Positions 7,202 through 15,183 of a stretch of 64,000 nt of DNA are shown piece by piece. Source of the DNA: Rheinheimera tangshanensis (GTDB lineage: Bacteria; Pseudomonadota; Gammaproteobacteria; Enterobacterales; Alteromonadaceae); NCBI RefSeq assembly GCF_014645135.1, contig NZ_BMLH01000005.1, forward strand, positions 1 to 64,000. Reading direction: 5' to 3'. Every line of letters starts with the position of its first letter. Position 1 is the first letter of the stretch. The notes beneath the pieces are model-generated. The model searched no databases, was not told the DNA's origin, and saw nothing but the letters and a program-made list of their open reading frames with translations. The position numbers and the translations under genes are program-made.

Positions 7202-8701
7202 TTAATGCGCGGCAATACCGGCAATAAAATCTGTATGTGTTGGCATTTTTTCAACACAAGCGCTAATGACATGGGCAGTGGACGCGGCAAAATCAGTGAT
7301 TTGGGCCAGAGTTTTATTATCCACCATAGGGTCGTAACGCTCTGGCATCAGGCGCTGACCTAACAACACCTGCACCCAGCTGTCTTCGCGAAACAGCTCA
7401 TCGGCCACTCGATGCACCCGGCCATAGCTCTGAAAAATGTCCAGTTTTTGCTGTAATGAGTCAGGCACTGTCATCTGCTTTAAGTAACGCCAGTACTCAC
7501 TGTCATCCCGCTCTGTCACCTTATAATGCGCAATAATAAAATCGCGGATCTGCTCCATTTCCTGAGCGGCCAACAGGTTGTAATGATCGGTATTGGCCTT
7601 AGCAAAACTGCGATCGGGAAACAAATTCACCAAACGAGTGATGGCGGTTTGTACCAGATGTAAACTGGTCGACTCCAGCGGTTCCAGAAAGCCACTGGAT
7701 AAGCCAATAGCGACACAATTACCCACCCACATTTGCTTGCGTTTACCTGTAGTAAAGCGGATCAGCCGGGGATCTGCACTTGCTGGCTGCTCAAGTGTCT
7801 GCAGCAAGCGTTGTTGGGCTACATCATCACTGGCATAAGCAGAGCTAAACACCAGCCCGTTACCAGTGCGGTGTTGCAGTGGAATACGCCATTGCCAGCC
7901 AAACTCATGTGCCGTAGCACGGGTATAAGGCGGCAAGGGGTTCAAGGTCGCCGAAGGCACAGCCCATGCGCTGTCATTGGGTAACCAGTGGCTCCAGTCG
8001 TCGTAGCCCACCCCCATAGTCTGACCAATCAATAAAGCGCGCAAACCTGAGCAGTCGATAAATAAATCTCCTGCTACCTGACGACCATCTTCCAGCAGCA
8101 GATGCCGGATATGACCACTGACCGCATCCCGCTCCACATGCCTGATCACCCCCTCATGCCGAATTACACCACGCTTTTCACTTAAGCTGCGCAGATAACG
8201 GGCATACAAACTGGCGTCAAAATGGTAGGCGTAGGCAATTTCACTGACAGGTGACTTAGGTTTGCCAGGATCAGCTGGCATAAACTTGTGCTGCTGAGCC
8301 ATCTGACTGGCAATACAGTAGTGCTCAAAAGGCAAAGCCAGGCCTTGTTGTTTTAGCTTTAACCAGTACTGATAAAAACTTAGCCATTCCCACTGTCGGC
8401 CCAAAGCGCCAAAGGCATGAAAATAGCTGTCGCCTTGTTGCCCCCAGTTGGCAAACTCAATACCTAATTTAAAGGTGGCACCTGTAGCACGAATAAACTC
8501 CTGCTCGTTTATGCCACATAAATGGTTGTAGAGTTTAATGGCAGGAATAGTGGCTTCACCAACCCCTACAGTACCAATCTGCTCGGATTCCACCAGTTCA
8601 ATCCGATAACGCTGCCCCGTCAGTTTCGCCAGCAAGGCTGCGCTCATCCAACCGGATGAGCCGCCTCCGACGATCACAATGGTCTGAATAGGTTCAAGCA
8701 T
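7202..8701 (-). CDS. Tryptophan-halogenase family flavoprotein
   Basis: The 499-residue protein has the FAD-binding GGGSSGW at residues 12-18 and the catalytic features of flavin-dependent halogenases: a Lys at 78 (ATFKLGIEF), WxWxIP as WQWRIP at 269-274, and FLEPLEST at about 338-345. In PrnA-type enzymes the Lys forms the chloramine and WxWxIP blocks monooxygenation. In glycan-uptake loci of Alteromonadales, Caulobacter and Xanthomonas, homologues often sit beside TonB receptors and their substrate is unknown. No flavin reductase is seen nearby. The gene lies 15 bases after the receptor and 12 bases before the GH30 gene, with AAGGA as ribosome binding site. Calling it an L-tryptophan halogenase would go too far. 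Confidence 0.88.
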   Translation of the reverse strand: MLEPIQTIVIVGGGSSGWMSAALLAKLTGQRYRIELVESEQIGTVGVGEATIPAIKLYNHLCGINEQEFIRATGATFKLGIEFANWGQQGDSYFHAFGALGRQWEWLSFYQYWLKLKQQGLALPFEHYCIASQMAQQHKFMPADPGKPKSPVSEIAYAYHFDASLYARYLRSLSEKRGVIRHEGVIRHVERDAVSGHIRHLLLEDGRQVAGDLFIDCSGLRALLIGQTMGVGYDDWSHWLPNDSAWAVPSATLNPLPPYTRATAHEFGWQWRIPLQHRTGNGLVFSSAYASDDVAQQRLLQTLEQPASADPRLIRFTTGKRKQMWVGNCVAIGLSSGFLEPLESTSLHLVQTAITRLVNLFPDRSFAKANTDHYNLLAAQEMEQIRDFIIAHYKVTERDDSEYWRYLKQMTVPDSLQQKLDIFQSYGRVHRVADELFREDSWVQVLLGQRLMPERYDPMVDNKTLAQITDFAASTAHVISACVEKMPTHTDFIAGIAAH

Positions 8702-8716
8702 TGTGCCGTCCTTCTG

Positions 8717-11473
8717 CTAAAGCTTGTAGCTCACACCCAGCAGGAACTGCCGGCCATATTCTTCATACACTTCCGGGAAGTAACTGCCACCGCCTTGCAA
8801 GGTATTCAGACGAGTGGTGTAAGGTGAGTTCGTCAGGTTATTCACTTGCATCAACAAAGTGATGCCGTCAAAACGGCCTTCGTCAAAGCTGTAACTTAAC
8901 TGAGCATCCACTTGTTTATCCGCCAGTACTTCAGTGTAACCACGGGTGGCAAACAGCTGCACCACCTCACCACGGAATTCAGAGCGGTAGCGCTGACTCA
9001 CCCTGGCTGAAAAGCCATTTTGCTCGTAGTAGAAAGTTAAATCCCGTACCCGATCAGACAAGCCTGGCAACTTGCTTGATGTACCAGGGCCGTCCGGCTG
9101 GATACTCGAATCTGACCAGGACTGACTACCAATAAAACCAAAACCTTCCAAAGCTGTTACATAGTTGCCAATATCTATCGACATACTCAGCTCCAGCCCT
9201 TTGATATTTCCGCCCTGACCATTGGCTGGACGGCTCATATTGCCAATAGGACTGATAGGTTCGATAGTGGAGTTATTGGGCGCATTGGAAAAATCAAAGT
9301 CAAAATTCTGGGTGTAGATATAGCTGTCGAGCTTTTTATAAAAAGCACCAGCTGCAACATAAGTGCTGCCATCCAGATAAGCTTCGTAGGTTAAATCCAA
9401 AGCTTTAGCACGCCATGGTTCCAGTTCAGGGTTACCACTGCTGCCGCTCCAGCGCCGTGAATCCACACCTACACCAGCGGTAATACTGGCGCGCATTTCA
9501 TCCATGCGCGGACGCGCCATAGTTTTACCAGCCGCAAAACGGACAAACTGATCCTCCAGCACTTCCAGACTCAGGTTAATAGCAGGCAGCACATCGGTAT
9601 AGGAAGCACCGGTTTCAACCTGAACTAAAGTAGCCGGGTTGTCCGGGTCATAGTCGCTGGCAAGGAAGCCGCTGGACAGCTGATCGGTTTGCACCACTTG
9701 CGTACCAAAGTTACCTTTGAGCGGTAAACCAAAAACTTCGGTATCCAGGTTGGCCCGCAGATAACTGGTCAGCACTTCTTCATCCACACCCCAGGCTTTA
9801 TTCCATCTGTTGGTATCCAGAATAGGTTTGATGTCGTAATACCGATCGACCGTTGGCAAAATGTCGTACGAAATCACGCCAGGAATACCAGCAAAAGCCA
9901 GCGAGGTTGGGCTCACGAGCAAGGATGGGTCGATAGAAACCGGCGCTCTGTCATTTTTCAAAAACAGGTCGTTATCGTCTACCACTTTATCTTTGGTGCG
10001 TTTGGTGAAGTTCATGCCAAAATCGATAGAGCTGAAATTAGCACCGAGTTTGGTGTCTGTTAAATCGTAACGGGCACTGGCTTCGGCTTCACGGATTTGC
10101 TCTTTGACATGAGGGAAACGAATTGCACCGTCATGACCCCAACCGCCCCATGGCGCCGGGTCGCTCAACTGCACCTGATTGACATCAGTGTAATCTGTTG
10201 CCGGCGTATAGGTTGGGAAACCATGAGGCACTAAATCAAAACCAATGGAGTCAAAACCACCATTGTTGATACCAGCATAAGTTTCTAGCACCTGTTCGTC
10301 ACGCTCAGAGCCTGAATAAGATAAATCCAGCTCCAAAGTCCAGCGATCCACTGTGTAGCTGGTGTTCCAGCCTATGGCTTTTAGCTCATCTTCCCGGGTA
10401 TTGTTGTCATTACGCAGCACAGGACGCAGGTTGGTCGCAGTGCCGCTTTGCACCACTTTAGTGCCGCCAAATTCAGTAAAAGCAGGATTCTCAAACTGCA
10501 TGCCGTCACCTGTCCACTGGTTAGTGAACCACATGGCACCCCGCATAATTTCATCTTGTTCGAATTTGGAGTAGTAAGTATCTATAGTGCTGTGCAGCTG
10601 ATCGTTGGGCTTAAATTCAAACACAGCCATCACACCGTCACGCACCTGACTGCGCGCTACGGCTGTGACTTCCTGTCCGACTAAACCTAAAGCGTCGTCA
10701 TTGTCAGTGCCTTCCAGCGCAGTATCGACAGTATTCCATTCCCAGGCTTTGTAATGCTTGACCTGAGTGGGCGTATCCATATGAGCAAAACCAATGGCCA
10801 GGCCTATAGTGTCGTCGGCAAACTGGTCAATATAAGACACACTGCCGCGCCAGCCATTAGCTGACACTTCAGGATGCATTTGGTCAAAGGAGCTTTTTTC
10901 ACCCCGCAGGTTCATCATCACGGTTTGCTCGCCATGAGCCAAAGGCCGGATGGTGCGCATATCCACAGTGCCTGATAAGCCCATACCTGCTATAGCTAAA
11001 TCTGAGGTTTTATATACCACAGCCCCATTAATCAGCTCTGAAGGGTACTGATCGTATTCCACAGCCCTGTTATCACCAGCACTGGCCTGTTGGCGGCCAT
11101 TAAGAGTAGTAGTTGAGAAATCCGGTGCCAGACCCCGAATAGAGATCACCTGCACCCGGCCATTGACCCGCTGTCCTGCTAAACCAGGTAAACGGGTCAG
11201 AGATTCGGCAATACTCTGATCCGGCAATTTACCTATATCCTCTGCCGATACCGCTTCAACGATAGAGCTTTCATTCTTTTTAATATCAATAGTGGATTCC
11301 ATACTACGACGGATACCCATCACCGAAATCACTTCAATTTGTTCATCAGCTTTTGCTTTCGCTGTGGTCTCAGTACCCGTTTGTTGAGCTATTGCCAGCG
11401 ACGGCAACAAAGTCACGCCAACGGCCAATCCTAAAATCTGCTGAATAGCACTGCCTAATTTTGTCTTTTTCAT
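8717..11473 (-). CDS. TonB-dependent outer-membrane receptor
   Basis: This receptor imports large ligands, probably oligosaccharides, across the outer membrane using TonB energy. I choose the ATG at 11471-11473 (protein of 918 residues beginning MKKTKLGSAIQQ) because GGAAGGAAG lies just upstream and a signal peptide follows directly; a frame open to 11512 would add 13 residues. After the signal peptide come a TonB-box region (EQIEVISVMGIRRS), the plug domain (SAEDIGKLPDQSIAESLTRL) and a long barrel ending in aromatic-rich LLGVSYKL. The plug style fits the large proteobacterial receptor class found in carbohydrate loci. It heads an operon with the halogenase-family and GH30 genes. Confidence 0.93.
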   Translation of the reverse strand: MKKTKLGSAIQQILGLAVGVTLLPSLAIAQQTGTETTAKAKADEQIEVISVMGIRRSMESTIDIKKNESSIVEAVSAEDIGKLPDQSIAESLTRLPGLAGQRVNGRVQVISIRGLAPDFSTTTLNGRQQASAGDNRAVEYDQYPSELINGAVVYKTSDLAIAGMGLSGTVDMRTIRPLAHGEQTVMMNLRGEKSSFDQMHPEVSANGWRGSVSYIDQFADDTIGLAIGFAHMDTPTQVKHYKAWEWNTVDTALEGTDNDDALGLVGQEVTAVARSQVRDGVMAVFEFKPNDQLHSTIDTYYSKFEQDEIMRGAMWFTNQWTGDGMQFENPAFTEFGGTKVVQSGTATNLRPVLRNDNNTREDELKAIGWNTSYTVDRWTLELDLSYSGSERDEQVLETYAGINNGGFDSIGFDLVPHGFPTYTPATDYTDVNQVQLSDPAPWGGWGHDGAIRFPHVKEQIREAEASARYDLTDTKLGANFSSIDFGMNFTKRTKDKVVDDNDLFLKNDRAPVSIDPSLLVSPTSLAFAGIPGVISYDILPTVDRYYDIKPILDTNRWNKAWGVDEEVLTSYLRANLDTEVFGLPLKGNFGTQVVQTDQLSSGFLASDYDPDNPATLVQVETGASYTDVLPAINLSLEVLEDQFVRFAAGKTMARPRMDEMRASITAGVGVDSRRWSGSSGNPELEPWRAKALDLTYEAYLDGSTYVAAGAFYKKLDSYIYTQNFDFDFSNAPNNSTIEPISPIGNMSRPANGQGGNIKGLELSMSIDIGNYVTALEGFGFIGSQSWSDSSIQPDGPGTSSKLPGLSDRVRDLTFYYEQNGFSARVSQRYRSEFRGEVVQLFATRGYTEVLADKQVDAQLSYSFDEGRFDGITLLMQVNNLTNSPYTTRLNTLQGGGSYFPEVYEEYGRQFLLGVSYKL

Positions 11474-11513
11474 CTTGATGTCTTCCTTCCCCTGTTGATG
11501 CCGGCTTTGCACC

Positions 11514-11918
11514 TTATTTATTTAGTTATGCCGATTTGACCCTACCCCAAGGCTCCCTGCTTGTCGTTTGAAACAGGTCGAACGCGTTAAAAAAATTCAA
11601 TTATGCAGGTTCGAATAAAGTCGAACCAACAATCAGAACCATTAACCAATTGAAATTATTAAGCTTACGCTCAAAGCCTCCGACTATAAAATTTGTAAAA
11701 TTAATCACAGTTTAAAAAAGCGCTGTTCTGAAAAAGCCTGTGCTGACTCAACCTACTTTGATTTTTACCGCAGAAAAATGCCTGCGACTAATGTATCAGT
11801 AACTGCCTCTACAAAGTCCTTGCCCTTCCCTGGTGACAGAGGCATAGTAAAGCTCTGATTGCACCGAAGATGTGCAAAACCATAACGAAAACAACGACAA
11901 ACGCTGACGACACCCTCT
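11514..11918. promoter_or_regulatory. Divergent control region with inverted repeat
   Basis: About 400 bases separate the receptor operon from the divergent AraC-type regulator. The region holds a perfect inverted repeat GGTTCGA-N6-TCGAACC at 11608-11627 and an extra half-site GTCGAAC at 11577-11583, about 100-140 bases upstream of the receptor start. This is a reasonable operator candidate for the adjacent regulator, though that is inference. The half of the region nearest the regulator (11700-11918) shows no gene or repeat that I can support. Confidence 0.45.
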
Positions 11919-13088
11919 ATGGATACCATTCTGTTTAACTTCCATGACCTGCTGATGGTGGTCACGGCTTTTGAATCTTTGCTGTTGGCCTTACTGCTGG
12001 CGGCTTCGACACCAAAATCGTCTTTAAGTAACTGGCTGTTGGCTGCGTTTTTGTTTTGTCACTTTTTGATCCCTTTGCATGAGCTGACTTTCTGGGGCAA
12101 ATTATTCCGCATCTGGTTGCTGGATATCTCACCTAACATCTTTTTTCTGTTTAGCTACGCCTACTTTTTAGATGGTCCTTTGTTGTACTTCTTTGTCCGG
12201 GCTTTGCTGTATAAAGATGTGCGTTTGCAGCGAAAACATCTGTGGCATCTCACGCCCTTAGCACTGTACGCTTTGCATATGCTGTGGAATTTTTACTCGC
12301 TGGATCACTCAACCCGGCTTGATCTGATTGAAAGCCAACATATCGCCTACTCGTCACCCCATTTGTATTTCGAAGCCTTGGGCCGTTTTGTCCGGGTCGG
12401 TTATGTGATCTGGTGTTTCCTGCTGGTCTGGAACTACCGCCAGCAATTAAGACATGAACAAGCCGATTTAAAAACTGCAGATATCGCCTGGTTAAAATTG
12501 ATGCTGCTGTCCTTTCTGGTCATTTTTGGCTGGGATAGCGCTTTGCATTGCATCAAACTTTATGGCTTATTCACCAACAACTTTGATTTAGAGCTGTTGA
12601 ATGTGGTGGGTTTATCCAGTTATTACCTGAACTTTATTGCGTTGAATATTCTGATTTTTTTACGTTTTACCGCATTTTCAAGCGTCAAACCTGTTAGTGA
12701 ACAACCATGGTATGAAGCCAAAGAAGAACAAAACCCGTTGTCTGATCCGCTGATAGTGCAAAAGCTGGAGCAACTGATGTTGCAACAAAAGTTCTACGCC
12801 AACCCGGATATCACGCTGGACAAGCTGGCCGAAGCAGCGGGTTATCCGGCAAAAAAAATATCGCTGACGATTAAGCAGGCCTACCAGCTGAATTTCTATG
12901 AGTATGTAAACAGCCACAGGATCAACGCTGCGAAAAAACTACTGGCGGACAAGAGCCCTGACGCCAAAACCATTACCGACATTTACTACGAAGTGGGTTT
13001 TAACAGCAAATCTGTGTTTAATACTTTTTTTAAACGCCTGGAAGGGGTAACTCCCAGCCAATACAGAGAAAAGATGACGTCCGGATAA
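11919..13088 (+). CDS. Membrane-anchored AraC-family transcription regulator
   Basis: The 389-residue protein has an N-terminal half made of about seven hydrophobic segments (for example LLLALLLAASTP, LLAAFLFCHFLIPL, LLSFLVIFGW, YLNFIALNILIFLRF) and a C-terminal AraC-type helix-turn-helix domain from about residue 275 to 385 (LDKLAEAAGYPAKKISLTIKQ, then VGFNSKSVFNTFFKRLEGVTPSQYR). This membrane-plus-AraC architecture occurs beside TonB receptors in carbohydrate loci of marine gammaproteobacteria, where it is thought to sense a ligand in or near the membrane. It is transcribed divergently from the receptor operon and is its likely activator. No terminator is obvious before the trp promoter. 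Confidence 0.88.
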   Translation: MDTILFNFHDLLMVVTAFESLLLALLLAASTPKSSLSNWLLAAFLFCHFLIPLHELTFWGKLFRIWLLDISPNIFFLFSYAYFLDGPLLYFFVRALLYKDVRLQRKHLWHLTPLALYALHMLWNFYSLDHSTRLDLIESQHIAYSSPHLYFEALGRFVRVGYVIWCFLLVWNYRQQLRHEQADLKTADIAWLKLMLLSFLVIFGWDSALHCIKLYGLFTNNFDLELLNVVGLSSYYLNFIALNILIFLRFTAFSSVKPVSEQPWYEAKEEQNPLSDPLIVQKLEQLMLQQKFYANPDITLDKLAEAAGYPAKKISLTIKQAYQLNFYEYVNSHRINAAKKLLADKSPDAKTITDIYYEVGFNSKSVFNTFFKRLEGVTPSQYREKMTSG

Positions 13089-13192
13089 TAGCAACACTTG
13101 TGGTATGCCAGTAAAAACAACAGCATCGCCCTAAAAAACTTAGCCATCTATCCACTTATACGTATTTTTTTGGGTTTATAACCAAACAGAGC

Positions 13193-13221
13193 TTGACGGC
13201 CATTTGATTTCAGGGTTTTAT
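13193..13221 (+). promoter_or_regulatory. Probable trp operon promoter
   Basis: TTGACG at 13193-13198 is followed after 17 bases by TTTTAT at 13216-13221, a moderate -35/-10 pair. Transcription would begin near 13228 and reach the first leader ATG at 13266. I see no palindrome resembling the E. coli TrpR operator around it, so attenuation may be the main tryptophan control. Confidence 0.45.
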
Positions 13222-13265
13222 AGAGGCGTTTTCAAGACAACTGAATTAGAACGGATTTATAGCCA

Positions 13266-13319
13266 ATGCAATTTCAAACAACAACTCAAACTCACATTTG
13301 GTGGTGGCATACTCCTTAA
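13266..13319 (+). CDS. trpL: trp leader peptide 1 (three consecutive Trp)
   Basis: A 17-codon frame encodes MQFQTTTQTHIWWWHTP, with three consecutive Trp codons at 13299-13307 and a TAA at 13317-13319. AACGGGC (13318-13324), which begins in the stop codon, is complementary to GCCCGTT (13357-13363). That second segment overlaps the stem of the terminator at 13355-13380. Stalling on the Trp codons would leave AACGGGC free to form the antiterminator, while a ribosome reaching the stop would cover it and allow termination. This is the standard logic of trp attenuation. The ribosome binding site is weak (ACGGA). Confidence 0.85.
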   Translation: MQFQTTTQTHIWWWHTP

Positions 13320-13354
13320 CGGGCGTGTGGAGGCGTTGTATTCGCTATAAAACC

Positions 13355-13390
13355 AGGCCCGTTTCGAAAGATGCGGGCCTTTCGTTTTCT
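13355..13390 (+). terminator. trp attenuator 1
   Basis: AGGCCCG (13355-13361) pairs with CGGGCCT (13374-13380) around a 12-base loop, followed by TTCGTTTTCT. The 5' strand of this stem is shared with the antiterminator pairing to 13318-13324, so the two structures exclude each other. It lies between the first and second leader peptides. Confidence 0.8.
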
Positions 13391-13423
13391 TAGGGTTGGT
13401 AAAATTTAATAACAGGAAAAACA

Positions 13424-13474
13424 ATGATGAATTCTCAAGTAACACGTTGGCACTGGTGGCGACTTCCTGTTTAG
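13424..13474 (+). CDS. trp leader peptide 2 (Trp-His-Trp-Trp)
   Basis: A second complete leader frame of 16 codons encodes MMNSQVTRWHWWRLPV, with Trp codons at 13448-13450 and 13454-13459 and a TAG at 13472-13474. AGGAAAA upstream can serve as ribosome binding site. As in leader 1, the strand for antitermination starts inside the stop codon: AGCGGGC (13473-13479) is complementary to GCCCGCT (13511-13517), which also forms the terminator stem. The peptide shares no clear sequence with leader 1 beyond the Trp-His cluster and final Pro region, so it is not a simple recent duplication at the sequence level. A small hairpin CGGACAA/TTGTCCG (13480-13496) lies between. Confidence 0.85.
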   Translation: MMNSQVTRWHWWRLPV

Positions 13475-13505
13475 CGGGCCGGACAACTATTGTCCGAATA
13501 CAGCC

Positions 13506-13534
13506 AAAAAGCCCGCTTAAAGCGGGCTTTTTTT
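13506..13534 (+). terminator. trp attenuator 2
   Basis: GCCCGCT (13511-13517) pairs with AGCGGGC (13521-13527) across a 3-base loop, extended by A-tract/T-tract pairing and followed by seven T residues. This is a strong intrinsic terminator. Its 5' strand is also the partner of 13473-13479, giving mutually exclusive structures for leader 2. Confidence 0.88.
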
Positions 13535-13558
13535 ATATGGCCAATACTTCGCGTTGTT

Positions 13559-13582
13559 AAAAATCGTTCCTGACGATTTTTT
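13559..13582 (+). terminator. Third terminator-like hairpin just before trpE
   Basis: AAAAATCGT (13559-13567) pairs with ACGATTTTT (13573-13581) over a 5-base loop, followed by one further T and then the trpE ribosome binding site. It is AT-rich and weaker than the two attenuators. It could be a pause site or could shield the 5' side of the trpE initiation region. Confidence 0.4.
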
Positions 13583-13602
13583 ATAAGAATTTAGGATTAG
13601 TG

Positions 13603-15183
13603 ATGAATTTACAGCAAATTACTACCACCACAGGACAAGTGGCCAGCTTCAGCCAAACTCTGAGTATTCAGCCTGATCCGCTGCAAAGCTTCAGAGCTTT
13701 AACCAGCCAGGGCCAAATGGCGTTGTTACTGGAATCGGCTGAAATTGACAGCAAAAACAGCTTAAAAAGCCTGATGCTGATTGACGCCGCTTTGCGTATT
13801 GAGTGCAACTCCTTAGCAGTAAAAGTTGAAGCCTTAACAGACAACGGCAAAACGCTGCTGCCTTATCTGGCGTCTTTGCTGCAAGGCAAAGCAGAGCTGG
13901 AGCTTTCCCCTACTCTGTTACAAGTGCAGTTTGCCAAAGCCGACCCGCTACTGGATGAAGAAAGCCGCTTGTTGCTGCCGAACTCTTTAACTGTATTACG
14001 TTTGCTGCAACAGCAGTTGCAGAACAACAGCGACGAGCCTTTAGCCATCTTTTTAGGCGGTGTGATAGGTTACGACTTAGTCGCTATGGTGGAAGATTTA
14101 CCCCAAGTGCCAACCGCTGAAAACCAATGCCCTGACTACCTGTTTTATCTGGCTGAAACTTTATTAGTGGTCGATCATCAGGCAGGCAATAGCCGTCTGA
14201 TTGGTAATGTGTTTTGTGGTGCGCAAGCCCAGCAGCAGTATTTTGTTATAGGTCAGCGTCTATCAGAACTGCAGCAGTTATTACAGCAAGCAGCAGAGCC
14301 AACAGCAGCAACAGAGCCTGCAGCCAAAGCTGAAGTTAAAGTCGATATCAGCGACGCCGACTTTGTCGCCCAGGTCGAAATGCTGAAACAAAACATTGTG
14401 GCTGGTGATGTATTTCAGGTGGTGCCGTCGCGTTGTTTCAGCCTGCCCTGCCCTGATCCACAAGCCGCTTACGCCAAACTCAAACAACAAAACCCAAGTC
14501 CTTACATGTTTTACCTGCAGGACAGAAACTTCAGCTTATTTGGCGCTTCTCCTGAATCAGCATTGAAGTATGAAGCACAGACAGCCCAAGTTGAAATTTA
14601 CCCTATAGCTGGCACCCGCCGCCGTGGTTTCGCGGCTAACGGCAGTATTGACCGCGACTTAGACAGCCGCATTGAACTGGAGCTGCGTCAGGACGAAAAA
14701 GAAAAAGCCGAACATTTAATGCTGGTCGACTTAGCCCGTAACGACGTCGCCCGTATCAGCGTGCCGGGCAGTCGTTACGTCAAAGAGCTGCTCAAAGTCG
14801 ACCGTTACTCCTATGTGATGCATTTAGTCTCTCGTGTGGTCGGTACCTTAAAACCAGAACTGGACGCTTTGCATGCCTATCAGGCTTGCATGAATATGGG
14901 CACCTTAGTAGGCGCGCCCAAAGTGCGGGCTGCAGAACTGATCCGTGGTGTCGAGAAAAAACGTCGTGGCAGTTACGGTGGTGCAGTCGGCTATTTAGCA
15001 GGCAATGGCGACTTTGACAGCTGTATTGTGATTCGTTCGGCTTATGTGCAAAACGGCACAGCTTATATTCAGGCCGGTGCTGGTGTGGTGTATGACAGCG
15101 TAGCGCAAGCCGAAGCCGATGAAACCCGCAGCAAAGCTCAGGCTGTGATTAACGCTATTCAATCTGCAGGAGCTGCCGTATGA
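13603..15183 (+). CDS. trpE: Anthranilate synthase component I
   Basis: TrpE makes anthranilate from chorismate using ammonia from TrpG, the first committed step to tryptophan. I choose the ATG at 13603 (526 residues) because TAGGA sits 6 bases upstream; a GTG one codon earlier also reads in frame. The N-terminal domain carries LLESAE near residue 39, the site linked to feedback inhibition by tryptophan. The chorismate-binding C-terminal domain shows PIAGTRRRG, LMLVDLARNDVARI, MNMGTLVGAPKVRAAELI and GAGVVYDS. The gene overlaps trpG by ATGA and is preceded by two attenuators. Confidence 0.97.
   Translation: MNLQQITTTTGQVASFSQTLSIQPDPLQSFRALTSQGQMALLLESAEIDSKNSLKSLMLIDAALRIECNSLAVKVEALTDNGKTLLPYLASLLQGKAELELSPTLLQVQFAKADPLLDEESRLLLPNSLTVLRLLQQQLQNNSDEPLAIFLGGVIGYDLVAMVEDLPQVPTAENQCPDYLFYLAETLLVVDHQAGNSRLIGNVFCGAQAQQQYFVIGQRLSELQQLLQQAAEPTAATEPAAKAEVKVDISDADFVAQVEMLKQNIVAGDVFQVVPSRCFSLPCPDPQAAYAKLKQQNPSPYMFYLQDRNFSLFGASPESALKYEAQTAQVEIYPIAGTRRRGFAANGSIDRDLDSRIELELRQDEKEKAEHLMLVDLARNDVARISVPGSRYVKELLKVDRYSYVMHLVSRVVGTLKPELDALHAYQACMNMGTLVGAPKVRAAELIRGVEKKRRGSYGGAVGYLAGNGDFDSCIVIRSAYVQNGTAYIQAGAGVVYDSVAQAEADETRSKAQAVINAIQSAGAAV

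Noticed and set aside
13120-13265. TrpR operator
   Set aside because: I looked for a CTAG-centred palindrome of the E. coli type around the probable promoter and found none.
13257-13445. Minus-strand open frame across both trp leaders
   Set aside because: It lies antisense to two leader peptides and an attenuator, and its sequence shows no domain or start signal.
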